From: Phyllobacterium calauticae
GTDB taxonomy: Bacteria; Pseudomonadota; Alphaproteobacteria; Rhizobiales; Rhizobiaceae
Direction of reading: 5' to 3'
Length of the DNA: 64,000 nt
Assembly (NCBI RefSeq): GCF_019991125.1
Contig: NZ_JAGENB010000003.1
Span: forward strand, 248,001-312,000
In this document: piece by piece, positions 48,816 to 57,404 of the stretch
How positions within the stretch are numbered: position 1 is the first letter of the stretch
Layout of the letters: every line of letters begins with the position of its first letter
The notes under the pieces: generated by a model
The model's database searches: none
Seen by the model: only the letters and a program-made list of their open reading frames with translations
Told to the model about the DNA's origin: nothing
Program-made: the position numbers and the translations under genes

Positions 48816-48972
48816 CGTTACGGCGAGGCCCGATGCCATAACGGCTCGCGTTACGTAACTCACGCAATCGTAACGATTGTTATCCACAGTCTGTGTGTTA
48901 CGTGACCATAATGTTGCCCGTTAGGGAACACACCCCTATCAAGTTCATGCAAGTGATTCGCGTTCGTTACGG
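48816..48972. promoter_or_regulatory. Cluster of GTTACG motifs with a DnaA box
   Basis: GTTACG or its complement occurs six times: 48817, 48850 and 48854 (inside the palindrome GTTACGTAAC, 48850-48859), 48870 (within CAATCGTaACGATTG, 48865-48879), 48897 and 48966. A consensus DnaA box TTATCCACA lies at 48880-48888. The cluster precedes the basic protein gene at 48986. Confidence 0.65.
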
Positions 48973-48985
48973 CACAGACATACCC

Positions 48986-49420
48986 ATGGCACTATCCAAC
49001 GCAGAGAGACAGAAACGGCACCGGGAGCGGCAAAAGCAGAAGCTCGCCGCGGCTGCACCGAGCCTTGCAGCTCAATACGAGAACGTCGGCGCGGACCTGC
49101 GCGAAAAGCTCTACAGCCTGATCGATGCGGAGAATCGGCGCCGCCACACCGCTGAAGCTGCGCCGGAGCCAACCGATTTCAGCCGGGTCATTCTCGATAT
49201 CGCCCTGGATGAAGACCATTCCGGCCTTGCCGGCAAGGCGCGCATGATCCTGCTTGGCGCCCTGTGCATGGGCGAAAGTTCGGAAAAGGAAATCCGCGAG
49301 GCGCGCCTGGAGAAGGATGCAGCGCTGGCGCAGGAAGCGGCGGATGACGGGCAGGATGATGAATCGCAAGGACACATCAGCCCGCTCGAACACTACATCC
49401 GCGTCCCGAATTTCGGCTAG
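48986..49420 (+). CDS. Small basic/acidic protein, possible DNA-binding regulator
   Basis: A 144-residue protein beginning MALSNAERQKRHRERQKQKL, a strongly basic helix like those of small plasmid- and phage-borne proteins. The middle is helical (LREKLYSLIDAENRRRH) and the C-terminus is acidic. I recognise no named domain. It lies directly behind a cluster of six GTTACG motifs and a DnaA box, so self-regulation is plausible. Convergent with the superoxide dismutase gene. A longer in-frame start at 48893 is less likely because it would read through the motif cluster. Confidence 0.6.
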   Translation: MALSNAERQKRHRERQKQKLAAAAPSLAAQYENVGADLREKLYSLIDAENRRRHTAEAAPEPTDFSRVILDIALDEDHSGLAGKARMILLGALCMGESSEKEIREARLEKDAALAQEAADDGQDDESQGHISPLEHYIRVPNFG

Positions 49421-49453
49421 GATATTTTCTGAACCATCGCAGCAAGAGCCGGA

Positions 49454-50134
49454 TCAGGCGTCAAACCGGTCGGAAACGAACTGCCAGTTAACCAGCTTGT
49501 CGAGAACCGCGGCCACATGCTCGGCACGGCGGTTTTCATAGTCGAGATAATAGGCGTGCTCCCAGACGTCGATGCCAAGCACGGCCTTGCCGCCTTCAGC
49601 CAACGGATCGCCAGCGTCTTTCATACCCGCCACGGCAAGCTTGTCGCCATCCCTGACCAGCCAGACCCAGCCTGTCCCGAAAACATTGTCTGATTCGGCA
49701 ACGATCTTCTTCTTCAGGCCATCGAGCCCACCAAAGCCGCTTTCTGCCGCCGTTGCAAAGGCACCCTTGGCGGGCGCGGACCCGCCCTGGAATTGCTGCC
49801 AGTACAGGTTATGGTTCCAGGCCTGCGCCGCATTGTTGAAGACCGGCGCATTGCCTTCCTTCTTCGCCCGCACCACCACTTCTTCAAGGGAAAGGTCGGC
49901 ATAGGGCGTCTTTTCCACCAGGGTGTTCAGCTTCTTGAAATAGCCCGCATGATGCTTGCCGTAATGCAGTCCGACCGTGCGCGCGGAGATCACGGGCGCC
50001 AGAGCGTCTTCAGCATAGGGCAGTTCCGGCTGCTTGAAAGGGGCGGCCGCATGCGCCTGGATGTTTGGAGCAAAGAGCGTTGTGGCTGCCACGGCGCCCG
50101 AGAGGACGAGCATATCGCGTCTGTTGAGATCCAT
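49454..50134 (-). CDS. Tat-exported Fe/Mn superoxide dismutase
   Basis: A 226-residue SOD that turns superoxide into peroxide and oxygen. The metal ligands are His57, His108 (WNHNLYW), Asp189 and His193 (DVWEHAYY). Unlike the cytosolic enzyme it has an N-terminal extension with a twin-arginine signal (NRRDMLVLSGAVAATTLF, cleavage near AHA), so it should be exported folded and metal-loaded to the periplasm. Metal choice cannot be settled from sequence. AGGAG upstream supports the ATG at 50134. Divergent from the MHS transporter at 50463. Confidence 0.9.
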   Translation of the reverse strand: MDLNRRDMLVLSGAVAATTLFAPNIQAHAAAPFKQPELPYAEDALAPVISARTVGLHYGKHHAGYFKKLNTLVEKTPYADLSLEEVVVRAKKEGNAPVFNNAAQAWNHNLYWQQFQGGSAPAKGAFATAAESGFGGLDGLKKKIVAESDNVFGTGWVWLVRDGDKLAVAGMKDAGDPLAEGGKAVLGIDVWEHAYYLDYENRRAEHVAAVLDKLVNWQFVSDRFDA

Positions 50135-50462
50135 CTTCTTCTCCTGAGGATTGTTGCGGGCAAAATGACAGGGGTGTTCGAGTGCAACGTATCTTGTCTC
50201 GCGTCCTTCCCATCGTGAAAAACGGCACCGGCCAGAGGGAGTTCCCGGATCATGGCAATTTTCTGATCTTTTCGATCACGCTTTGGTGCAGTTGCACGTC
50301 AGCGGATCGCGTCAAAATCGGCCGGGCAGATAAGGATTTGAATTCTGGCAGGGGCTGCCCTAAGACTTGGAGGCAGGGAGTCCCTGTTTCACACCGAAGA
50401 AACGCCATGCCGGAAGTCAGCGCCGCGCAGACGGTCAGCCACAATCAAAGGTAGGAATTTTC
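50135..50462. other. Divergent intergenic region between the SOD and MHS transporter genes
   Basis: About 330 bp without a credible gene. It must hold both divergent promoters. A short hairpin (AGGGAGTCCCT) lies near 50375. No operator is clear. Confidence 0.4.
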
Positions 50463-51776
50463 ATGAGCGATATTGCCGAAACCGCACCCATTGCCGTTGC
50501 ACCCGACGTTAAAACCCGACTGAAATCCATCATCGGTGGTTCAGCGGGTAATCTTGTCGAATGGTATGACTGGTATGTCTATGCCGCTTTCACGCTTTAT
50601 TTTGCGCCCGTCTTTTTCCCTTCCGGCAACCAGACCGCCGAGCTTCTGAGCGCCGCAGCTGTCTTCGCCGTCGGCTTCCTGATGCGTCCGATCGGTGCCT
50701 GGGTCATGGGCATCTATGCCGACCGCAAGGGTCGCAAGGCTGGCCTCACCCTGTCGGTGACGCTGATGTGCCTGGGCTCGCTGCTGATTGCCATCACACC
50801 GGGTTACGAATCGATCGGCCTTCTGGCTCCAACCCTTCTGGTCCTGGCACGCCTGTTGCAGGGCCTGAGCGTCGGCGGCGAATATGGCGCCAGCGCAACC
50901 TATCTCAGCGAAATGGCCGGCAAGAACCGTCGCGGCTTCTATTCAAGCTTCCAGTACGTGACGCTGATTTCCGGGCAGCTCGTTGCCCTTGTGGTTCTGC
51001 TTATCCTGCAGCGTATCCTGACGCCGGAACAGCTTGGAGCGTGGGGCTGGCGCATTCCTTTCGCCATTGGCGGCTTCCTGGCCATCGCGGTTTTCTACAT
51101 TCGTCGCGGCCTTGCCGAAACCCAGTCCTTCCACAATGCCAAGAACGATGACAAGCCGAAATCCAGCGGGTTTGCCCTGTTCCGGCACTATCCGAAAGAA
51201 GCCTTCACCGTTCTGGCGCTGACATCCGGTGGTACGCTCGCCTTCTATGCCTACACCACGTACCTGCAGAAATTCCTCGTCAACACCTCCGGTTTCAGCA
51301 AGGAATCCTCCACCGAAATCACCGCGCTTGCCCTGCTGATCTTCATGCTGTGCCAGCCGATTGCCGGGGCTCTTTCGGACAAGATCGGCCGCAAGCCGTT
51401 GATGGTCGGCTTCGGGATTCTCGGCGTTCTCTTCACCTATCCGATCTTCTCGACTTTGGCGGTCACAACCAACCCCTATACCGCTTTTGCCCTGTCGCTG
51501 GTCGGTCTGTTGATCGTGACGGGTTATACATCCATCAACGCCGTGGTGAAGGCTGAGCTTTTCCCCGCGCATATCCGGGCGCTTGGCGTTGCCCTGCCCT
51601 ATGCGCTTGCCAACACGCTCTTTGGCGGCACTGCCGAATGGGTGGCGCTGAAATTCAAGGAGAAGGGCCACGAAACCTGGTTCTTCTGGTATGTCACCAT
51701 CATGATCGGCCTGTCCCTGATCGTCTATATCAAGATGCGCGACAGCCGCGACCACAGCCTGATCCACGAGGATTGA
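50463..51776 (+). CDS. MHS-family MFS transporter, KgtP-like (alpha-ketoglutarate/dicarboxylate)
   Basis: A 437-residue proton symporter with 12 predicted helices. NLVEWYDWYVYAAFTLYFAP and the loop GIYADRKGRKAGL mark the metabolite:H+ symporter (MHS) group, and the sequence resembles KgtP most. Substrates would be 2-oxoglutarate or another carboxylate. The ATG at 50463 follows AAGGTAGGAATTTTC. An M29 aminopeptidase gene follows 80 bp downstream on the same strand. Confidence 0.82.
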   Translation: MSDIAETAPIAVAPDVKTRLKSIIGGSAGNLVEWYDWYVYAAFTLYFAPVFFPSGNQTAELLSAAAVFAVGFLMRPIGAWVMGIYADRKGRKAGLTLSVTLMCLGSLLIAITPGYESIGLLAPTLLVLARLLQGLSVGGEYGASATYLSEMAGKNRRGFYSSFQYVTLISGQLVALVVLLILQRILTPEQLGAWGWRIPFAIGGFLAIAVFYIRRGLAETQSFHNAKNDDKPKSSGFALFRHYPKEAFTVLALTSGGTLAFYAYTTYLQKFLVNTSGFSKESSTEITALALLIFMLCQPIAGALSDKIGRKPLMVGFGILGVLFTYPIFSTLAVTTNPYTAFALSLVGLLIVTGYTSINAVVKAELFPAHIRALGVALPYALANTLFGGTAEWVALKFKEKGHETWFFWYVTIMIGLSLIVYIKMRDSRDHSLIHED

Positions 51777-51856
51777 TCAGACAGGCGGGGAGCAGACTAT
51801 CCCGCGATCCCCGCCTTATCTCCCGTTTTCCATTCCGCCGTCACCCTGGAACCGCC

Positions 51857-53107
51857 ATGACCACATCCGCAAAGACCACCTCCATCGATTCCGCAAAGCT
51901 CGACCGTCTGGCCGAAGTTGCCGTCAAAATCGGCCTGCAACTACAAGCGGGGCAAGACCTCTTGATCACCGCGCCGCTGGCTGCCCTGCCGCTGGTGCGC
52001 CGCATCACCGAGCACGCCTACAAGGCGGGCGCCGGTCTGGTCACCTCCTTCTATGCGGACGAAGAAGCGACGCTGATGCGCTATCGCCACGCGCCGGCGG
52101 AGAGTTTCGACCACGCCGCCACATGGCTCTTCGAGGGAATGGCCAAGGCCTTTTCATCGAACACAGCGCGGCTTGCCATAGCCGGTGACAATCCGATGCT
52201 GCTCTCGGCGGAAGACCCGGAAAAGGTCGCCCGCGCCAACCGGGCAACCTCCAAGGCCTATCAGCCGGCACTGGAGAAAATTGCCGGTTTCGACGTCAAC
52301 TGGAACATTGTTTCGTATCCGAATCCATCCTGGGCAAAGCAGGTTTTCCCGGATCTTTCCGAGGACGCAGCGGTTGTCAAATTGGCCGACGCCATCTTTG
52401 CCGCATCACGCGTTGACATTGATGATCCTGTCACCGCATGGCGGGAGCACAATGCCGTGCTTGCCAAACGCCGCGAATGGCTGAATGGCCTCAACTTCGC
52501 CTCCCTGCACTTCAAGGGCCCGGGTACCGATCTGGTTGTCGGTCTTGCCGACGAGCACCGGTGGCAGGGCGGCGCCTCGACCGCCAAGAATGGCATCACC
52601 TGCAACCCGAACATCCCGACAGAAGAGGTTTTCACCACGCCGCACGCCTCGCGTGTGGACGGCCATGTCTCCAGCACAAAGCCTCTGTCCCATCAGGGCA
52701 CGCTGATTGAAGACATCTCGGTGCGTTTTGAAGGCGGCAGGATCGTCGAGGCGAAGGCTTCGCGCGGCGAAGAGGTGTTCAACAAGGTGCTGAACACCGA
52801 TGACGGGGCGCGGCGTCTGGGCGAAGTGGCGCTGGTGCCGCATTCCTCGCCGATCTCTGCTTCCGGCCTTCTCTTCTTCAACACCCTGTTCGATGAAAAT
52901 GCCGCGAGCCATATCGCGCTCGGCCAGTGCTATTCCAAGTGCTTCGTCAATGGCGACACGCTGTCAGCCGAAGAGGTTGCAGCACGCGGCGGCAACAAGA
53001 GCCTCATTCACATCGACTGGATGATCGGATCGGGCGAGATCGATGTGGATGGCGTCAATGCGGACGGCAACACAGTCCCCGTCATGCGCCGGGGAGAATG
53101 GGCCTGA
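51857..53107 (+). CDS. M29-family aminopeptidase
   Basis: A 416-residue cytosolic leucyl/aspartyl-type metallo-aminopeptidase. Thermophilic-aminopeptidase (M29) motifs are visible: GTDLVVGLADEHRWQGG, NIPTEEVFTTPHASRVDGHV with metal-binding Glu/His, and GEVALVPHSSPI. It cleaves N-terminal residues from peptides. It lies between two MHS-type transporters on the same strand, suggesting peptide or amino-acid use, but this is loose inference. Confidence 0.88.
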   Translation: MTTSAKTTSIDSAKLDRLAEVAVKIGLQLQAGQDLLITAPLAALPLVRRITEHAYKAGAGLVTSFYADEEATLMRYRHAPAESFDHAATWLFEGMAKAFSSNTARLAIAGDNPMLLSAEDPEKVARANRATSKAYQPALEKIAGFDVNWNIVSYPNPSWAKQVFPDLSEDAAVVKLADAIFAASRVDIDDPVTAWREHNAVLAKRREWLNGLNFASLHFKGPGTDLVVGLADEHRWQGGASTAKNGITCNPNIPTEEVFTTPHASRVDGHVSSTKPLSHQGTLIEDISVRFEGGRIVEAKASRGEEVFNKVLNTDDGARRLGEVALVPHSSPISASGLLFFNTLFDENAASHIALGQCYSKCFVNGDTLSAEEVAARGGNKSLIHIDWMIGSGEIDVDGVNADGNTVPVMRRGEWA

Positions 53108-53118
53108 AAAACACCTGA

Positions 53119-53130
53119 AACGCATGCGTT
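53119..53130. promoter_or_regulatory. 12-bp perfect palindrome
   Basis: AACGCATGCGTT in the 88-bp gap before the second MHS transporter. A possible operator with unknown binder. Confidence 0.35.
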
Positions 53131-53195
53131 GATGGTTACAAAATGAGCCAGTAGAACGCCTCCCGGGGTCAACCATGCCATTGGGAGGAAAATTC

Positions 53196-54485
53196 ATGGC
53201 TCAGGACGGATTCGGAAAACGCGCGCGGCTGCTTTTTGCCAGCGCGGTGGGCACCATCATCGAATGGTATGACTTCTTTGTTTTCGCCACCTGCGCGGTG
53301 CTGGTTTTCGACAAGGCGTTTTTTCCGACCGCCGACCCGGCAATCGGCATTCTGCTCGGCCTGAGCACCTTTGCCATCGGCTTTATCGCCCGCCCGCTCG
53401 GCGGCATTATCTTCGGCGTGCTGGGCGACCGCATCGGCCGCAAGAACGCGCTTGTGGTCAGCCTCGCCATGATGGGCGGTTCAACGTTTGCCATGGGCCT
53501 GTTGCCGACCTATGCCTCGGTTGGCGTTCTGGCACCCGCCCTGCTGGTGCTGCTGCGCATTTTCCAGGGGATTGCCGTGGGCGGCGAAGCCACCGGAGCG
53601 CTGCTCATCGTCGCCGAATCCATGCCGGGCAAGCAGCGCGGCTTCTGGACCAGTTTCCCGATGATCGGCGGCCCCGCCGCAAACGTGCTGGCCGCAGCCA
53701 CGATCAGCTTCCTGACCCTACGCTTCGGTGAGCAGGCCTTTGTCGACTGGGCATGGCGCCTGCCGTTCCTGTTCTCAATCGTTCTGGTTGTCCTTGGTTT
53801 CTGGATGCGCCGCAAGGTGGAGGAATCCCCTGCCTTCATCGAGCTGGTCGAAAAGCGCAAATCCGTACCGGCCGCCCCTCTGTCGGAAGCCTTCAAGCAT
53901 TTCAGCAAGCCCATGGGCCAGGTGTTTCTGGTCAAAACAGCCGAAAACACCCTGTTCTATCTGTTCACGACCTTCTTTCTCGTTCTCACCGTCCAGTTCC
54001 TTGGACTGGCGCGGTCCGTCGGCGTGGGCGCCCTGTTCTGGGGGTCGATCCTTGAAGTCATCGTCATCATGGCCGCAGCCTATGCCTCGGATCGTTTTGG
54101 CCGCAAGCCATTGATGCTGCTGGGACTGGTTGGCGGCCTTGCTGCGGGTGCCTATCTGTTCAGCCTGCCGCACGGTGCCGATCCGCGTCTGGTCCTGCAG
54201 GCAACCCTGCTCACCCTGACATTCCACGGCATTATCGTCGGCAGCATGGCCCCGTTCTTCACGGAGCTGTTTCCGACCCATGTGCGCTATTCCGCCATGT
54301 CCATCAGCTATCAGGTCGCCTCGGTGGTCGGCGGCTCTGTTGCACCGCTGATTGCAACGCTGCTCCTCAACGCAACCGGCACGCCGCATGCGGTCATCAT
54401 CTACGCGGCGGTCATGGTCATACCGGGCATTATCTGCGTGCTCCTGTCGAAGGAAACGCGCGGAGCGGATCTGACGGCCATCTGA
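53196..54485 (+). CDS. MHS-family MFS transporter (ShiA/YhjE-like)
   Basis: A 429-residue transporter with 12 predicted helices. IIEWYDFFVFATCAVLVFDK and GVLGDRIGRKNALV are MHS signatures, closest in style to ShiA/YhjE shikimate- or unknown-substrate carriers. GGGAGG lies just upstream of the ATG at 53196. The gene ends at a strong hairpin shared with the convergent ABC transporter operon. Confidence 0.85.
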   Translation: MAQDGFGKRARLLFASAVGTIIEWYDFFVFATCAVLVFDKAFFPTADPAIGILLGLSTFAIGFIARPLGGIIFGVLGDRIGRKNALVVSLAMMGGSTFAMGLLPTYASVGVLAPALLVLLRIFQGIAVGGEATGALLIVAESMPGKQRGFWTSFPMIGGPAANVLAAATISFLTLRFGEQAFVDWAWRLPFLFSIVLVVLGFWMRRKVEESPAFIELVEKRKSVPAAPLSEAFKHFSKPMGQVFLVKTAENTLFYLFTTFFLVLTVQFLGLARSVGVGALFWGSILEVIVIMAAAYASDRFGRKPLMLLGLVGGLAAGAYLFSLPHGADPRLVLQATLLTLTFHGIIVGSMAPFFTELFPTHVRYSAMSISYQVASVVGGSVAPLIATLLLNATGTPHAVIIYAAVMVIPGIICVLLSKETRGADLTAI

Positions 54486-54490
54486 GCAAA

Positions 54491-54518
54491 GACTGCCACC
54501 GGAATGCCGGTGGCAGTC
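54491..54518. terminator. Shared hairpin between convergent transcripts
   Basis: GACTGCCACCGG and CCGGTGGCAGTC, 12 perfect pairs with an AATG loop. Only short T-tracts on either side. Confidence 0.75.
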
Positions 54519-54520
54519 TC

Positions 54521-55312
54521 TTATCTGTTGGTAATGACCGAGGCCCTGGGCCGCCAGACGAGCAGCCTGTTTTCGACCAGCGTAACCAGCCAGTCCACCA
54601 GTATGACAAAGCCCATCAGCACGAACATCCCCGCGAAAACGCCGGTGACATCGAACACGCTTTCGGCCTCGTGGATGAGGTAGCCGAGCCCGGCAGCGGA
54701 TCCCAGATACTCTCCCACCACCGCACCGACCACGGCAAAACCCACGGATGTGTGCAGCGACGAGAACATCCATGAAAGGGCCGACGGCATGTAGACATGC
54801 CGCAGCAGCTGGCGCTCGTTCATTCCGAGCATGCGGGCGTTGGAAAGAACGGCAGGGCTGACTTCCTTGACGCCCTGATAGACATTGAAGAAGACGATGA
54901 AGAACACCAGCGTCACGCCCAGCGCCACCTTGGACCAGATGCCGAGCCCCAGCCACAACGCAAAGATCGGCGCGAGCACGACGCGCGGCAGGGCATTGGC
55001 CGCCTTGACATAGGGATCGAACACCGCAGCGAGCAAGGGCTTGCGGGCAAACCAGAACCCGATGATGACCCCGCCGAGCGAACCAATGATGAAGGCAAGC
55101 GCCGCCTCGGTCAGCGTGATGCCGAGGTGGTACCAGATCGATCCTTCCATGAACCACTGGATCATGCGCTTGCCGACGGCGAGAGGTTCGGCAAAGAAAA
55201 AGCTGATGGTTTTCGGGTTGCCGATGAGGGTTGTCGTCGAGGCAATGTGCCAGAACAGCAAGGTGACAACCGCCACAAGCACCTGCAGGCTGATCAGTGT
55301 AAGCCTGTTCAT
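54521..55312 (-). CDS. ABC transporter permease, nitrate/sulfonate/taurine type
   Basis: A 263-residue inner-membrane permease with about six helices, of the SsuC/TauC/NrtB family. The coupling loop is LSNARMLGMNERQLLRHVYM. It overlaps the ATPase gene by 4 nt (ATGA). With the two genes upstream it makes a complete importer. The substrate cannot be assigned; sulfonates, taurine, nitrate or pyrimidine-like compounds are possible. Confidence 0.9.
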   Translation of the reverse strand: MNRLTLISLQVLVAVVTLLFWHIASTTTLIGNPKTISFFFAEPLAVGKRMIQWFMEGSIWYHLGITLTEAALAFIIGSLGGVIIGFWFARKPLLAAVFDPYVKAANALPRVVLAPIFALWLGLGIWSKVALGVTLVFFIVFFNVYQGVKEVSPAVLSNARMLGMNERQLLRHVYMPSALSWMFSSLHTSVGFAVVGAVVGEYLGSAAGLGYLIHEAESVFDVTGVFAGMFVLMGFVILVDWLVTLVENRLLVWRPRASVITNR

Positions 55313-56160
55313 GGCCGGACCTCTTCCGTCTGCCGATAACCCTTCAGGACTTCCTCTTTCAAGGCATTCCAGATTTCCCGGTGCACATCGTGGAATTGCG
55401 GCTCCGACTTGATGTCGGCCATGTTGCGCGGTCGGGCCAGCGGGATCGTGTAATTGCCGATGATGCGGGATGACGGCCCTGCCGACATGATGATAACCCG
55501 GTCGGCAAGACCGATGGCCTCATCAAGGTCGTGGGTAACGAACATCACCGCCTTGCGGTCCGCCGACCAAAGATCGAGCAGGAGGTCACCCATGATCAGC
55601 CGTGTCTGGGCATCGAGCGGTCCGAACGGCTCGTCCATGAGCAATATCTTGGGATGACGGATCAGCACCTGCGCCAGCCCGACGCGCTTACGCTGGCCGC
55701 CCGACAGCATGTGCGGATAGCGGTCGGCGAAGGCCGCGAGACCCACTTTACCGAGCCAGACCCGCGCCTGCCCCAAGGCGTCGCGGCGCGGCGTGCCCGC
55801 CACCTCCAGCCCGATGGCCACATTGTCGATCGCGGTCTTCCAGGGCATCAGTGAATCCTGCTGGAAGAGATAGCCTGCATGTTTGTTCAAGCCCGACAGC
55901 GGCTTGGCAAACGTGCGGACCTGCCCCTGCGCCGGCTTGAGAAGACCCGCCGTGGCATTGAGCAGTGTCGATTTCCCGCAGCCGGTGGGGCCGACAATCG
56001 CCACGAACTCGCGGTCGCTGACCACGAGGTTCGTCTCACCGACAGCCTCATAGGTGCCGCCCCCCTGCAGGGGAAACGCAATATGGATGCCGTTGAGCTC
56101 AACGGCATTGACATCCTGGGCCTCGTTCAGGTCCCGCGTGGTCTTCCGTGCAATGATCAT
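55309..56160 (-). CDS. ABC transporter ATP-binding protein, nitrate/sulfonate/taurine type
   Basis: A 283-residue ATPase of the SsuB/TauB family. Walker A is GPTGCGKST, the signature is LSGGQRKRVGLAQVL, and Walker B is ILLMDEPFGPLD. It starts 13 nt after the binding-protein gene and overlaps the permease gene. Cytosolic partner of the permease. Confidence 0.93.
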   Translation of the reverse strand: MIIARKTTRDLNEAQDVNAVELNGIHIAFPLQGGGTYEAVGETNLVVSDREFVAIVGPTGCGKSTLLNATAGLLKPAQGQVRTFAKPLSGLNKHAGYLFQQDSLMPWKTAIDNVAIGLEVAGTPRRDALGQARVWLGKVGLAAFADRYPHMLSGGQRKRVGLAQVLIRHPKILLMDEPFGPLDAQTRLIMGDLLLDLWSADRKAVMFVTHDLDEAIGLADRVIIMSAGPSSRIIGNYTIPLARPRNMADIKSEPQFHDVHREIWNALKEEVLKGYRQTEEVRP

Positions 56161-56173
56161 TGGGCCTTATGCC

Positions 56174-57193
56174 TCACCCCTTGATGAAGCGGTCATCATA
56201 GGTCGCGGCAAGGTCAATCGTCGCATTGGCGAATTCGGGGTCGAGGATTTTCAGCGTATTGAGAACCGACTGCATGCCCTCCATGGGAAGAACCCCATCC
56301 AGCGAGTAGGTCGGCAGCGAATTGGCAATGGCTTTGAGATAAAGCGGCTTGTCACCCAGCTGGTATTCAGCGGGAACGCTGTCGGCGATCTCTTCCGGCG
56401 TAGCGCTGTGCAGCCATTTCAGCGTCTTGACGAAGACACCCACCAGCGCCTTCGAGGTGTTGGGGTTCGCATCGGCGAAGTCCTTTTTCACATAGAGAAC
56501 TGCCGCCGGATTGGAGCCACCGAACAGGGCACGGGTACCTTCTTCGGTCCGCGTATCAATGAGGATTTTTATATCGCCATCCGCTTCAAGTTTGGCAATG
56601 ACAGGATCCAGATGCGCAATCACATCCACCTGCCCCTGCTTGATCGCAGCGACAGCGCTGGCACCACCACCAATGCCGATCAGCGGCGCATCGTTGGCCT
56701 TCAAGCCCGCCTTTACCATGGCATACTGGATGGTCAGGGCCGTCGACGAACCGGGGGCGGTGACACCAAGCTTCAGGCCGGCAAAGTCGGCGGGAGATTT
56801 GACCTTGTCGGCCAGTTCCTTGCGCACGGCAATGACGATGGCCGGGAAACGCCCGAGCTCGCACAGTGCACGGACATCCTGTCCCTTCGCCTGCATGCGG
56901 ATCGTGTGCTCGTAAGCACCGGTCACCACATCGACGGAGCCGCCCACCAGCGCCTGCAGGGATTTTGCCCCGCCGCCGAAATCGTTGATCGTCACATCAA
57001 GACCGGCATCCTTGAAAAAGCCGCGGCGCTCGGCAATGGTCAGCGGGAGGTAATAGAGAAGCGGCTTTCCGCCGACACCCAGCGTCAGGCTGGTCTTTTC
57101 CAGCGCCCCGCCTGTCTGTGCCATCAGTCCCGTGTTCGATGCAGCCAGCATGGACAGGGCCGCTGCGCCCACAAGAAATTCACGCCGTTCCAT
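56174..57193 (-). CDS. ABC transporter substrate-binding protein, NrtA/SsuA/THI5-like
   Basis: A 339-residue periplasmic protein. The N-terminus MERREFLVGAAALSMLAAS has twin arginines and a hydrophobic stretch, so export may be by Tat. The mature part (PLLYYLPLTIAERRGFFKDA, then GLDVTINDFGGGAKSLQAL) belongs to the NMT1/THI5-like and SsuA-type binding folds. First gene of the importer operon. The ligand is unknown. Confidence 0.88.
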   Translation of the reverse strand: MERREFLVGAAALSMLAASNTGLMAQTGGALEKTSLTLGVGGKPLLYYLPLTIAERRGFFKDAGLDVTINDFGGGAKSLQALVGGSVDVVTGAYEHTIRMQAKGQDVRALCELGRFPAIVIAVRKELADKVKSPADFAGLKLGVTAPGSSTALTIQYAMVKAGLKANDAPLIGIGGGASAVAAIKQGQVDVIAHLDPVIAKLEADGDIKILIDTRTEEGTRALFGGSNPAAVLYVKKDFADANPNTSKALVGVFVKTLKWLHSATPEEIADSVPAEYQLGDKPLYLKAIANSLPTYSLDGVLPMEGMQSVLNTLKILDPEFANATIDLAATYDDRFIKG

Positions 57194-57345
57194 TGTCTTC
57201 CTCCCGGCATCACCTCCCGTTCAGCAAGACATAGAAACGCCTTGGCGAGCCGCGTGATGTTTACTGTTTTCACATGTTTTCAAAACGCTACCACCCGGAT
57301 TCCGGAAGCGCAAGGCAAGGAAATGGACGAAACACCGCAACAAAA

Positions 57346-57374
57346 AACGCGCCGGATACGGGATCCGGCGCGTT
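57346..57374 (-). terminator. Intrinsic terminator of the saccharopine-dehydrogenase-like gene
   Basis: AACGCGCCGGAT and ATCCGGCGCGTT, 12 perfect pairs around a 5-nt loop. The minus strand continues TTTTTTG. Confidence 0.9.
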
Positions 57375-57404
57375 GTTTTAAAGGTTAGCCGACGAGTGGA
57401 GCGA

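Noticed and set aside
48880-48888. A replication origin at the DnaA box
   Set aside because: There is only one perfect box, no A+T-rich unwinding region and no repABC, dnaA or hemE-type neighbours. Kept only as part of the motif cluster.
53775-55157. Open frame of 460 codons on the minus strand across the MHS transporter and the ABC permease
   Set aside because: It crosses the shared hairpin and lies opposite or out of frame with two clear transporter genes.
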